DNA of 34,933 nt, taken from Lachnospiraceae bacterium (lineage in GTDB: Bacteria > Bacillota > Clostridia > Lachnospirales > Lachnospiraceae). The stretch covers positions 1 through 34,933 of the forward strand of contig JAIEEY010000382.1 in the NCBI GenBank assembly GCA_029067205.1, written 5' to 3'. This document shows, piece after piece, positions 25,228-33,612 of the stretch (position 1 is its first letter; each line of letters opens with the position of its first letter). A program made the translations under genes and the position numbers. Under the pieces are notes generated by a model that was not told the origin of the DNA, ran no database searches, and worked only from the letters and a program-made list of their open reading frames with translations.

Positions 25228-25282
25228 ATTGATGCTCCTTCAATCTTATATTGCGAAGCCGTTACATTCTGGCTAATATATT

Positions 25283-25303
25283 ACTATATTTTTACAATAT
25301 AGT
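25283..25303. repeat. Short AT-rich hairpin
   Basis: ACTATATT-TTTAC-AATATAGT, a perfect 8-base-pair palindrome in the 228-base non-coding gap after the VanZ gene. Nothing else but the terminator at 25405 was seen in that gap. Confidence 0.35.
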
Positions 25304-25404
25304 TATAGAAAAAAGGCTTGTTTCATTGTATAGTTATATTATGTTTAGCAGAGATGTTAGACTTGCTAATTAGCAATTCCGGAAGAATTCCCCTTTTACA
25401 CAAC

Positions 25405-25435
25405 AGGAAGCCTGAGTAATCAGGCTTCTTTGTTT
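25405..25435 (+). terminator. Intrinsic terminator
   Basis: GAAGCCTGA-GTAA-TCAGGCTTC (25407-25428) followed by TTTGTTTG on the plus strand. It terminates plus-strand transcription from the VanZ gene, 180 bases downstream, before it meets the esterase gene on the other strand. Confidence 0.8.
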
Positions 25436-25455
25436 GTATGATTCCTTATTTATAA

Positions 25456-26286
25456 TTACAATTTTACAAAGTTATACTTCAACCAGTTTTTGCACAAATC
25501 AATCCACTGCTCGCACTGCGGTTCAATCTCCATACCATCTCTCATCGCAGTCTCTTTCGTCGCAAGCGCATATCCATGCCCGCCATGCGGAAACACGTGG
25601 TACTCGAAATTCACCCCCGCCTTTCTGAGTGCAGACGCAAACAGCAGCGAATTTTCAAGCGGCACTGTGCCATCCTCAATCGTATGCCACATAAAAACCG
25701 GCGGCACCTTGTCTGTCACCTGGTTTTCCAGACTCAGCTCTTTCTCCAGCTCATCACTCGCCTTTTCACCCATCAGATTCTCAAAACTTCCTCTGTGTGC
25801 AAAAACTCCAGATGTAATGACCGGATAAGCAAGTATCATTCCGTTGGGCTGATAACTCGTTCTCGGCATCTGCATCTCTTTTTCAAGCCACTCTTTGTCC
25901 CAGAAACAGCCAAGGCTTGCTGCGAGATGTCCGCCTGCCGAAAAGCCTGCGACCAATATTTTATCCGAATCAATCGCATACTGATCTGCGTGCTCCCTGA
26001 TGTACGCCACAGACCATGCCAGTTCCTTCAGCGCCTGAGGGTACCGGGCACCCTGCTTCGAGATATCGTACCAAAGCACTGCCGCATGACATCCCGCCGT
26101 GAGAAAATGGAACGCGACTGGCTCCCCCTCCCTGACAGACACATGCTCATACCCGCCGCCCGGGCAGACCAAAACCATCGGACGCCTGCGCTCCCCATAA
26201 GTATCAGGATAATCCTCCTGTATGTAAAGTGACAACGTCGCCTGCACTGTACCGCCAGCTGCTACCTGAATCTTCTCGTATTTCAT
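25456..26286 (-). CDS. Alpha/beta hydrolase, acetylesterase-like
   Basis: A 276-residue cytoplasmic serine esterase of the BD-FAE/acetyl-xylan-esterase type. The oxyanion-hole loop is LVCPGGGYEHVS, the nucleophile elbow is GFSAGG, the acidic residue lies in WHTIEDGTVPLENSL, and the catalytic His is in FPHGGHGYALA. No signal peptide is present. Relatives deacetylate imported xylo-oligosaccharides or other acyl esters. Single gene with GGAAAGGG before the start. Confidence 0.92.
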   Translation of the reverse strand: MKYEKIQVAAGGTVQATLSLYIQEDYPDTYGERRRPMVLVCPGGGYEHVSVREGEPVAFHFLTAGCHAAVLWYDISKQGARYPQALKELAWSVAYIREHADQYAIDSDKILVAGFSAGGHLAASLGCFWDKEWLEKEMQMPRTSYQPNGMILAYPVITSGVFAHRGSFENLMGEKASDELEKELSLENQVTDKVPPVFMWHTIEDGTVPLENSLLFASALRKAGVNFEYHVFPHGGHGYALATKETAMRDGMEIEPQCEQWIDLCKNWLKYNFVKL

Positions 26287-26307
26287 ACCAATCCTAACCC
26301 TTTCCTT

Positions 26308-26751
26308 TTATTCCGCCCGTTCATATTCTACCTTTTCTTTTTTCATCTGGTACAGATCAACCACTCTCTGCACACGCTGCCTGACTACATTCTCCTGAAA
26401 CGGTTTCTGTATATAGTCTGCAACATCATACTCACATGCCCTGTGGATATTTTTGTCATCTACATTGGAGCTTATGAGTATCACTGGCACCGTTCGAAGC
26501 GCTGTCTCTTTCATATATTTCAGCACCGCAAAACCGTCACATACCGGCATGACAATATCAAGCAGCACTGCTGCCACATCATCGCGCTTTTCCCCCAGGA
26601 CCTCTATTGCTCCCCTGCCGTCCTGACACTCTACAATCTCATATTCTTCCTCAAAGATACTTCTTAAAACATATCTGTTGACGGCTTTGTCATCAACGAT
26701 TAACATTTTCGGTTTCTGAATCTGTGGTTCCCTTTTTCTCTTCATCTGCAA
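26308..26751 (-). CDS. Stand-alone response-regulator receiver protein
   Basis: A 147-residue protein made of one CheY-like domain: the acidic pair in MLIVDDKAVNR, the phospho-acceptor Asp in VLLDIVMP, Ser in VILISS and Lys in YIQKPF are all present, so it can be phosphorylated. There is no output domain; a basic N-terminus (KRKREPQIQKPK) precedes the receiver. The start is probably TTG 26749-26751, because GAGG is seven bases upstream, instead of the ATG two codons later at 13 bases. It lies 28 bases after sigH and is probably co-transcribed. No histidine kinase is nearby. Confidence 0.85.
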   Translation of the reverse strand: MQMKRKREPQIQKPKMLIVDDKAVNRYVLRSIFEEEYEIVECQDGRGAIEVLGEKRDDVAAVLLDIVMPVCDGFAVLKYMKETALRTVPVILISSNVDDKNIHRACEYDVADYIQKPFQENVVRQRVQRVVDLYQMKKEKVEYERAE

Positions 26752-26779
26752 ATCACATCCTCAAATGTCTGTTATAGTA

Positions 26780-27406
26780 TTATCCTTTTTGATCTACTGC
26801 TTTCCTGAGCTTTGCCTTCAATCTCTGTAGTGCATTGTCTGTGGATTTGACATCTCTTGACAACACTCTCGCAATCTGTGAATAACTCATTCCTGTTATA
26901 TACAAGTCAAGCACCTGCTTCTCAAAACTGCTCAGCTCCTTCTCAATAATTGCCTCGATGTCTGCTACATTTTCCCTGTCGATCATGAGCTGCTCTGGAT
27001 TCGTCTCCACTGCAGACGCGATCACATTGACAAGCTCCGTGCTGTTCCCGTCACTCTCAACCTCCGCCATGTCAGCATAGAGTGAGATATATGTATTGAG
27101 CGGGGTATGTTTTTCCCTGCGCGACGCCTGTACTGCATTATACATCTGACGCGATATGCACAGATCCGCAAACGTATAAAAACTGGCATCACGTCCCGGA
27201 TCGTAATCCCGTACTGCCTTAAAGAGCCCGATCATGCCCTCCTGTATCAAGTCATCATTGTCCGCTCCGAGAATATACATGGATTTCGCCTTTTTCCGAA
27301 CCAGATTCTTGTACTTATCCATAATATAGTCCGTGATCTGGCGCTCCCCACTCCTCAGCCTGTCGATCAGCTCTTCGTCCGTAAGTCCTTCGTACATATC
27401 TGACAT
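26780..27406 (-). CDS. sigH: RNA polymerase sporulation sigma factor SigH
   Basis: A 208-residue sigma-70 family factor of the SigH group, which starts the sporulation programme in Clostridia and Bacilli. Region 2 is visible as LIQEGMIGLFKAVRDYDPGR and FYTFADLCISRQMYNA. Region 4 is SSFEKQVLDLYITGMSYSQI followed by an HTH. The start ATG 27406 has GGAGG six bases upstream; an ATG seven codons earlier is less well spaced. Located after rlmB as in B. subtilis, except that rae1/yacP, usually between them, is absent. Confidence 0.93.
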   Translation of the reverse strand: MSDMYEGLTDEELIDRLRSGERQITDYIMDKYKNLVRKKAKSMYILGADNDDLIQEGMIGLFKAVRDYDPGRDASFYTFADLCISRQMYNAVQASRREKHTPLNTYISLYADMAEVESDGNSTELVNVIASAVETNPEQLMIDRENVADIEAIIEKELSSFEKQVLDLYITGMSYSQIARVLSRDVKSTDNALQRLKAKLRKAVDQKG

Positions 27407-27456
27407 ACCAAACCTCCATGCTTCCATGCCGTCTTCAGCCTCAATAACGCGGCTGC

Positions 27457-28233
27457 CTATGAAGAACGCTGTCTGACAATCTCATACGCAAGCACACCTG
27501 CCGCAACAGAGGCATTCAGGGAATCAATGTCCCCCCGCATCGGAATTGATGCCACCAAGTCACATTTCTCCCTGACAAGCCTTCCCACACCGTCTCCTTC
27601 GCTCCCGATGACAAGTCCGATTGGTCCGGTGAGGTCAAGCTGGTACATCGTCGTGCCATCCATATCCGCACAGACAAACCACAGCCCTTCCTTTTTTAGC
27701 TCCTCCATAGTCTTCCCGAGATTCGTAACCCTTGCAACGGGTGTATAGTTCAATGCCCCCGCCGATGTCCTGGCAACCGCAGCAGTCAGTCCCACTGCCC
27801 TGTTCTTTGGAATGATGACGCCATGTGCCCCCGCGAGGTTTGCCGTCCTGATAATTGCTCCCAGGTTGTGCGGATCCTCTATATTATCCAGTAAAATGAT
27901 AAAAGGCGCTTCCTCCTTTGCGCGGGCTGCTGCCAGGATATCCGCAACTTCCGCATACTCATATGCCGCTGCATACGCGATCACTCCCTGATGTTTTCCT
28001 GTTTCGCTGAGCTGGTCAAGCCGTTCTTTTGCCACAAACCTGATCATGGTTCCGTGCTTTTTTGCCTCCCGCTTGATCGTCTGTACCGGTCCGTCCTGTG
28101 CACCGTCCAAAATAAAAAGCTTGTCAATCGGTTTTCCCGCGCGGAATGCTTCTATCACTGCATTTCTTCCCTCTATTATCATTTCACCCGCGGACTCCAT
28201 CAGCGGTTCTTTCTCAAATGCCTCGTCTCTCAT
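27457..28233 (-). CDS. rlmB: 23S rRNA (guanosine-2'-O)-methyltransferase RlmB
   Basis: A 258-residue SPOUT-class enzyme that methylates the 2'-O of a conserved guanosine in the 23S rRNA peptidyl-transferase loop (G2251 in E. coli numbering). The N-terminal RNA-binding domain contains EGRNAVIEAFRAGKPIDKLF. The trefoil-knot motifs are LDNIEDPHNLGAIIRTA, LVIGSEGDGVGRLVREKCD and IPMRGDIDSLNASVAAGVLA. AAAGGAG precedes the ATG. Part of the cysS-mrnC-rlmB-sigH cluster, separated from mrnC here by one unknown gene. Confidence 0.95.
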   Translation of the reverse strand: MRDEAFEKEPLMESAGEMIIEGRNAVIEAFRAGKPIDKLFILDGAQDGPVQTIKREAKKHGTMIRFVAKERLDQLSETGKHQGVIAYAAAYEYAEVADILAAARAKEEAPFIILLDNIEDPHNLGAIIRTANLAGAHGVIIPKNRAVGLTAAVARTSAGALNYTPVARVTNLGKTMEELKKEGLWFVCADMDGTTMYQLDLTGPIGLVIGSEGDGVGRLVREKCDLVASIPMRGDIDSLNASVAAGVLAYEIVRQRSS

Positions 28234-28275
28234 GTAAATCGCAGCTCCTTTGCCCTTTTTATTTCTCCCTTTCCC

Positions 28276-29028
28276 TTAATCCACCAGCACCACCCGATTC
28301 CTCGCCGGGAAATGAATGTTCAATCCCATCTTCCACAGATCAAAATAACCCTGGAAAGGATTTTCCTGTTCCGTCTCGAACATAGACCATTGGAGATAAT
28401 AGGACAGATCATAGTCGCAATTGATATGGTACAGCGCCTCAGACATCAGCCCAATATCCTCACACCCCTTTCGGTAAGGCAGATCAAGACACCAATCCCC
28501 CATATCCACATCCGGTACATCTTCTCCGATATCTCCATGTGCCCACGCCTGATGAACTTTCTCCTCAAAATCCCGCCCCTCCTTGCCAGAAAGAAACTCA
28601 ATTTGAGCATCCTCGTCCAAGGGGGCATCTTCTTCGAACTCCTCCACAAAAATGCGGTTGATTGCCTTGATATAGGTTCGGGCGGCATCAATGGCAGCCT
28701 GCCTGTCATTCTCCGAGAAATGTGCGAAGAAATATCCAGCATACCCCGTCTGTCCATCGGGCAGCTGAATCTCCGCTGTATCCTTGCTGGTCTCATCAAT
28801 CTCCAACAAGCCTTGAAGCATATCCAGCCCTGGCTGTCCGTAAAGGGCAAAAATAGGCCGCAAGTGTTCCAACTCGCCGCCTCGCAGATCCTGGAACAGG
28901 AAAGGCGGCACTGCCTCTTGTTCCAGATCGTACTCATGTTCCCCAAAGATATCCAACAGTACCGGGTCTTGTTCAATAATCTCTGTCCATCTGTCGGGAA
29001 GGTATTTCCGGCATTCTTCTATGGTCAT
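28276..29028 (-). CDS. Hypothetical acidic protein inserted in the cysS-sigH cluster
   Basis: A 250-residue soluble, strongly acidic protein that I do not recognise. It has no signal peptide or membrane segment. Segments worth searching are PPFLFQDLRGGELEHLRPIF near residue 42, an EEFEEDAPLDEDAQIEFLSG stretch in mid-protein, DWCLDLPYRKGCEDIGLMSE and the C-terminal FPARNRVVLVD. The ATG has AGGAGG eight bases upstream, so it is well translated. A longer frame on the opposite strand (27991-29058) also covers rlmB and is rejected. The gene breaks the conserved mrnC-rlmB adjacency. Its composition is like the neighbours. Possibly an acquired immunity or stress-type protein, but this is only a guess from length and acidity. 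Confidence 0.75.
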   Translation of the reverse strand: MTIEECRKYLPDRWTEIIEQDPVLLDIFGEHEYDLEQEAVPPFLFQDLRGGELEHLRPIFALYGQPGLDMLQGLLEIDETSKDTAEIQLPDGQTGYAGYFFAHFSENDRQAAIDAARTYIKAINRIFVEEFEEDAPLDEDAQIEFLSGKEGRDFEEKVHQAWAHGDIGEDVPDVDMGDWCLDLPYRKGCEDIGLMSEALYHINCDYDLSYYLQWSMFETEQENPFQGYFDLWKMGLNIHFPARNRVVLVD

Positions 29029-29087
29029 AAATCAAACCTCCTGTCTGTAAAAATATGAAATACATCTCTGACACAAGCCGTGTTTCC

Positions 29088-29552
29088 TTACAGTTCAATG
29101 TGCGCCATCTCCAGCGCCTGCTTAACCAGTTGTGTTATCCTCACTATATCATCCCGCAGGAAAAGATATCCACAGAGCGCCTCAAACCCCGTCGCCTTGC
29201 GGTAATCTGCAAGACTTGCATTCTTCGCAGTCGAATGAAGCTTTGTATTCTTCCCGCGCCTGTAGATGTCCTGCTCTTCTTCTGTCAGATACCCATACAC
29301 TGCGTCGATCATTTTCGCCTGCGTCTGTGCACATACTACCTTTGTCGTGTGCTTATGCAATGTATTGGCAGCCCTTTGACCTTTTTCCACAATCAATGTC
29401 CTTATGATCATCTCAAACACTGCATCGCCAATATATGCAAGCGTAAGCGGTGAGTATGTCCTGATATCAACCGTCCCACCGCCAAATGTTCTGTGAATCT
29501 GCGTGAGCATGGTGGCTCCGTCTATGTCTTTTCTCTCTATGCTTTCTTCCAT
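29088..29552 (-). CDS. mrnC: Mini-ribonuclease 3
   Basis: A 154-residue RNase III-like enzyme without a dsRNA-binding domain, which matures the 23S rRNA ends in Firmicutes. The catalytic helix SPLTLAYIGDAVFEMIIR is conserved, as is SLADYRKATGFEALCGYLF near the C-terminus. It overlaps the end of cysS by 16 bases if the first ATG is used; ATG 29510 (MLTQIHR), with GGAG five bases upstream, is an alternative giving 140 residues. Confidence 0.92.
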   Translation of the reverse strand: MEESIERKDIDGATMLTQIHRTFGGGTVDIRTYSPLTLAYIGDAVFEMIIRTLIVEKGQRAANTLHKHTTKVVCAQTQAKMIDAVYGYLTEEEQDIYRRGKNTKLHSTAKNASLADYRKATGFEALCGYLFLRDDIVRITQLVKQALEMAHIEL

Positions 29553-30958
29553 TTCACACCCTCGCGTGTATCCTCCAGAACGATTCCTTTCTCCAGCAGT
29601 TCGTTTCGAATTGCATCAGCCCGCGCAAAGTCCTTTTCCTTCTTTGCCGCCTTTCTCTCCTCGATCCTGGCAAGCACATAGCTCTCCAGCTCCGCGTCCA
29701 CGCCATTGTCAGCTTCCCTTGCAGCATGCGCTGTCGTCAGATTTAATGATAAAACCTCATCAAAGCTCTCCGCAAGTGCATATTTCGTTGCGTCCGGCAT
29801 GTCGTCCTTAAGCATATCGTACAATACAGTAATTGCCATGGACGAGTTCAGGTCATCGCACAAAGCAGCCTCGAACTTTTCCCTGTAAGAATCAAATTTT
29901 GTCTTGTCAACTTCACCGTTCCTGTCAAGCGTTCCTATCTTCTTTACAAGCTTATCATAGGCGGCTCCCATATTGTCAAGCACTTCGTAGGAAAACTCAA
30001 GTGGTTTGCGGTAGTGGGACTGCAGACAAAACAGACGGTATACAATCGGATCATACCCCTTTGACTCAAGCAGGGATACTGTCAGGAAATCTCCCTTTGA
30101 TTTGCTCATCTTCCCTGACTTGTCATTTAAGTGGTGCACATGAAACCAGTAATTACACCACTTATGCCCCAGATACGACTCACTCTGCGCAATCTCATTG
30201 GTGTGATGCGGGAAAATATTGTCCACACCGCCGCAGTGGATATCCATATACTCACCGAGGTGCTTCATACTGATGCAGGAGCACTCAATATGCCATCCTG
30301 GATAACCCACGCCCCACGGACTGTCCCATTTCAATTCCTGGTCGTCAAACTTGGACTTGGTAAACCACAGCACAAAGTCGCTCTTGTTCCGCTTATTTGC
30401 ATCCTCGTCCACATCATCGCGCACACCGACTAACAGTTCTTTCTCACTCTGGCTGGAAAATACATAGTACTCATCAAGCTTTGAGGTATCGAAATAAATG
30501 TTTCCGCCGCTCTCATATGCGTAATCCTTTTTGATCAACGTGTCAATCATATGGATAAACTCAGAAATACAGTTCGTGGCAGGCTCCACCACGTCAGGCG
30601 TCTTGATATTTAATTTGCCGCAGTCACTGAAAAAAGCATCTGTGTAGAACCTGGCAATCTCCATCACAGTCTTATGCTCCCTCTTTGCGCCTTTGAGCAT
30701 CTTATCCTCACCTGTGTCGGCATCACTCGAGAGATGCCCCACATCCGTGATATTCATGACGCGTTTGACGTCGTATCCCACATAACGGAGCGCTTTCTCC
30801 AGCAAATCCTCCATAATATAACTCCGCAGATTTCCGATATGTGCATAGTGATACACTGTAGGTCCACAGGTATACATTGCCACTTTGCCATCCTCATTTG
30901 GGATAAAAGGCTCCACCTTCCTCGTCAGTGTATTGTAAAAGGACACTTTGTTCTCCAT
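29537..30958 (-). CDS. cysS: Cysteinyl-tRNA synthetase
   Basis: A 473-residue class I aminoacyl-tRNA synthetase charging tRNA-Cys. The Cys of YTCGPTVY, with HIECSC further on, binds the zinc. The HIGH motif appears as HIGN (residues 40-43), and KMSKS is in SGKMSKSKGDFLTV. Length is normal. No T-box leader was seen upstream, and it follows cysE by four bases, so cysteine synthesis and charging genes are transcribed together. Confidence 0.97.
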   Translation of the reverse strand: MENKVSFYNTLTRKVEPFIPNEDGKVAMYTCGPTVYHYAHIGNLRSYIMEDLLEKALRYVGYDVKRVMNITDVGHLSSDADTGEDKMLKGAKREHKTVMEIARFYTDAFFSDCGKLNIKTPDVVEPATNCISEFIHMIDTLIKKDYAYESGGNIYFDTSKLDEYYVFSSQSEKELLVGVRDDVDEDANKRNKSDFVLWFTKSKFDDQELKWDSPWGVGYPGWHIECSCISMKHLGEYMDIHCGGVDNIFPHHTNEIAQSESYLGHKWCNYWFHVHHLNDKSGKMSKSKGDFLTVSLLESKGYDPIVYRLFCLQSHYRKPLEFSYEVLDNMGAAYDKLVKKIGTLDRNGEVDKTKFDSYREKFEAALCDDLNSSMAITVLYDMLKDDMPDATKYALAESFDEVLSLNLTTAHAAREADNGVDAELESYVLARIEERKAAKKEKDFARADAIRNELLEKGIVLEDTREGVKWKKA

Positions 30959-30962
30959 TTTT

Positions 30963-31631
30963 TCATAACCCCCTCTTCAACTGCTTGATCTGCCGTTCCA
31001 GCTCTAAGATACGGTTGGTCATCTCACTGTTTGCGTACTGCAGATTCCTGATATCCTCATTGACAGGATCGGGAAGATCCACCTGGTTCAACTCCTCGCG
31101 CACAAGCTTCTGGTTATTGCGCCGCACCACTCTCCCGGGCACACCAACCACTGTGCAGTTTGGAGGAACCTCCTCAATCACGACGCTCCCAGCCCCTATC
31201 TTGGAATTCTCGCCAACCTTAAACGAGCCAATGATCTTGGCACCGGCACTGATCATCACATTGTCACCGATCGTCGGGTGACGCTTGCCATGTTCTTTAC
31301 CTGTACCGCCAAGCGTCACTCCCTGATAAATCGTAACATTATTACCTACCACTGCCGTCTCACCGATGATCACACCATTTCCATGGTCTATAAAAAAATT
31401 TTCACCAATCTCCGCACCGGGATGTATCTCGATACCTGTCTTTCTGACCGCGCGCTGGGAAATCCACCTGGCAAGGAAATAATGTCCGCTCTTGTACAGC
31501 TTATGTGCTACCCGATAATGCAGCATCACCTTAAAGCTTGGGTACAAAAAGACCTCCATGTTGGAATGAATCGCCGGATCGCGCTCCCTTATGACCCTTA
31601 TCTCATTTTTAATATTTTTAATGAATCCCAT
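30963..31631 (-). CDS. cysE: Serine O-acetyltransferase
   Basis: A 222-residue enzyme forming O-acetylserine for cysteine synthesis. The N-terminal helical part (RERDPAIHSNMEVFLYPSFK) precedes a left-handed beta helix of hexapeptide repeats: HPGAEIGENFFIDHGNGVII with the catalytic Asp-His, then GVTLGGTGKEHGKRHPTIGD. The start ATG 31631 has GGAGG six bases upstream. A C-terminal coiled-coil-like stretch (LQYANSEMTNRILELERQIK) extends past the usual end and may mediate complex formation. Confidence 0.95.
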   Translation of the reverse strand: MGFIKNIKNEIRVIRERDPAIHSNMEVFLYPSFKVMLHYRVAHKLYKSGHYFLARWISQRAVRKTGIEIHPGAEIGENFFIDHGNGVIIGETAVVGNNVTIYQGVTLGGTGKEHGKRHPTIGDNVMISAGAKIIGSFKVGENSKIGAGSVVIEEVPPNCTVVGVPGRVVRRNNQKLVREELNQVDLPDPVNEDIRNLQYANSEMTNRILELERQIKQLKRGL

Positions 31632-31665
31632 CTTGTGCCTCCATCGAGACGTTTCTAGTATATTA

Positions 31666-32388
31666 TTATTCAAGACTTACTGCTGTGTTGAGTGCGATTT
31701 CCATCATCTGGGTAAAAGAGTTCTGGCGCTCCTCAGCTGTTGTCGCCTCCCCCGTCACCAGACTGTCTGAGACTGTAAACATCGCAAGTGCATTCTTCCC
31801 GCATCTTGCCGCATTCATGTACAGAGCCGCAGCCTCCATCTCCACACAGAGGACACCCATCTTCTGCCATCCTTTATCGGCTGCTTCATCGTCATTGTAA
31901 AACACGTCTGACGACAGGATATTTCCAACATGATAGCGTGCTCCTGCCTGCTCCGCCTGCGCGATCGCCTCCTTTAACAGCGCATAACTCGCAATCGGGG
32001 CAAATGTGCCATTAAGTCCGTACTGGCTTGCATAGTTGGAATTCGTACACGCTCCCATGCCAAATACGATATCACGAATCTTTACCTTCTCCTGCATCGC
32101 GCCTGTCGAGCCAATTCGCATAATATTCTCCACATCAAAGAAATGAAAAAGCTCATACGAATAAATCCCAATCGTGGGCATCCCCATACCGCTTGCCATC
32201 ACGCTGACCTTCGTCCCTTTATAGGTTCCTGTGTATCCCTGTATGCCCCTGATATTGTTGACAAGAACCGCATTCTCCAGAAAATTTTCAGCGATAAACT
32301 TTGAGCGAAGCGGATCCCCGGGCATCAGCACAGTCTTCCCAAAAGCATCCTTCTCTGCATTGATATGTGGTGTTGTGACAAGTGACAT
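31666..32388 (-). CDS. deoD: Purine nucleoside phosphorylase, DeoD type
   Basis: A 240-residue hexameric-type phosphorylase that splits purine ribo- and deoxyribonucleosides with phosphate. It has VLMPGDPLRSKFIAENFLEN (phosphate-binding GDPLR) and GMGMPTIGIYSYELF. MEAAALY comes before the catalytic Asp in SDSLVTGEATTAEERQ. GGGAGG precedes the start. It lies between the Eis-like gene and cysE; not part of the standard cluster in B. subtilis, so probably inserted in this lineage. Confidence 0.96.
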   Translation of the reverse strand: MSLVTTPHINAEKDAFGKTVLMPGDPLRSKFIAENFLENAVLVNNIRGIQGYTGTYKGTKVSVMASGMGMPTIGIYSYELFHFFDVENIMRIGSTGAMQEKVKIRDIVFGMGACTNSNYASQYGLNGTFAPIASYALLKEAIAQAEQAGARYHVGNILSSDVFYNDDEAADKGWQKMGVLCVEMEAAALYMNAARCGKNALAMFTVSDSLVTGEATTAEERQNSFTQMMEIALNTAVSLE

Positions 32389-32418
32389 ACTGCATCCCTC
32401 CCATATTTTCTTTTCATT

Positions 32419-33594
32419 TTAATACATTTCATTTATAAATGCCGGACCTGCCAGGTATATACTATCAAATTTCGCATTTTGTTTCAACTTCATATACTCA
32501 AAAATAAATGCGGTAAACTCGCCAATCGTGGTCGTAACCTCCGGGCGCATGGAAGAATCTGTTTCCTGATCAGTCACTGGTTCTTCCACGCGTTCCATGC
32601 GGCTTCCCCCTTCATCAATATACCAGATGAAAAGTCCGTCATTCTCTGCTATCACTGGATCTTTGAGCCGAATTGCAATCGTTATCCTGCCATCTCCTGC
32701 AACATGTCTCAACATTTCGGGCATATTTACAATCCTCGCCATAACAGTGGGCTTTCTCCCTTTCTCTGTCAAAAGATAACAATCCTTGTCAAAGTCCTGA
32801 TCGAATACAACCTCCCTGATACTGTCAGACGCAGCATTCGTGCAGGCAAAAAAACCTTTTCGGATTCCATTCTCCATAACCTGAAACAGGTTTCCACCAC
32901 TATCCAGCAGTTTTTTCTGTACCTGTTCATAATACGATGCACTTCTGATTGTAAAAAATCCATATTGCCTGCAAAGCCTCGCATTGGCAAAATGTGCAAG
33001 GGAAAGCATATCCTCCCGGGCAACTGCCTGGAGTGTCATGTTGGGAATATCCAGGGAGACCGTTTCTCCCCCTGCCGCCCGCCCTAACATTTCTTCCGAG
33101 ACGGTTTCCGTATTCAAAACATAGTGAGGTCTGTCATAAATGTATTGAAATCCGAATTTCCCCAAAAATTCTGCCTTTGATGCGAAATTGTCCGATTCCG
33201 GGAAGCTTTCAGTAATCCCTTCCACAAGACAAACAGGAACGCGCATCTGATTCTGATATGCAAGTGCACCTGAGATCAGCTTTCCTACCAACTCCTCAGT
33301 GTGATATCCCCTTTCTGTGGATACCGCACTAATCCAGTCTGTCTCCACACGCACTATATCCGCCATAGATGAAAGGCGTCCTGCACTTACATTCGGTGGA
33401 TTTCTGCGTATTGCCGCGACGCGGGGCACAAGCTCCAGCACAGACTGTATCCCGTCACTCTGCATCGAAAAAACAATGCGTTTATCAGCCTCCTCATGCT
33501 GAACAACGATATCACATTCTCTCCTGATTTTATCTATTATAGTTCTCTCAGTTTCCCTCTCTCCGACTATTTGATCCATATTATTACAATCCAA
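32419..33594 (-). CDS. Eis-like GNAT protein with C-terminal SCP2-like domain
   Basis: A 391-residue protein with the layout of the Eis acetyltransferases. The GNAT-like part holds ADIVRVETDWISAVSTERGY, then FLGKFGFQYIYDRPHYVLN, then a central GNAT-like fold. A sterol-carrier-like domain comes near the end (PTVMARIVNMPEMLRHVAGD and PVIAENDGLFIWYIDEGG). The usual acetyl-CoA loop R-x-x-G-x-G/A reads STERGYHTEEL and is degenerate, so activity is uncertain. The N-terminal 60 residues are diverged. The first start, TTG 33592-33594, has AAAGGG upstream; ATG 33579 is possible but less supported. Eis enzymes acetylate aminoglycosides or other amines. Confidence 0.6.
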   Translation of the reverse strand: MDCNNMDQIVGERETERTIIDKIRRECDIVVQHEEADKRIVFSMQSDGIQSVLELVPRVAAIRRNPPNVSAGRLSSMADIVRVETDWISAVSTERGYHTEELVGKLISGALAYQNQMRVPVCLVEGITESFPESDNFASKAEFLGKFGFQYIYDRPHYVLNTETVSEEMLGRAAGGETVSLDIPNMTLQAVAREDMLSLAHFANARLCRQYGFFTIRSASYYEQVQKKLLDSGGNLFQVMENGIRKGFFACTNAASDSIREVVFDQDFDKDCYLLTEKGRKPTVMARIVNMPEMLRHVAGDGRITIAIRLKDPVIAENDGLFIWYIDEGGSRMERVEEPVTDQETDSSMRPEVTTTIGEFTAFIFEYMKLKQNAKFDSIYLAGPAFINEMY

Positions 33595-33612
33595 CCATCT
33601 TCCCTTTATACA

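Noticed and set aside
25576-26232. 218-residue open frame on the plus strand
   Set aside because: Antisense to the alpha/beta hydrolase with its complete catalytic motifs.
27991-29058. 355-residue open frame on the plus strand
   Set aside because: It lies antisense to rlmB and to the well-started acidic gene. Its translation has no recognisable motif, and the minus-strand genes have good ribosome binding sites.
30959-31665. T-box or cysteine riboswitch upstream of cysE or cysS
   Set aside because: The gaps between these genes are only a few to a few dozen bases, too short for a T-box, and no leader motif is seen.
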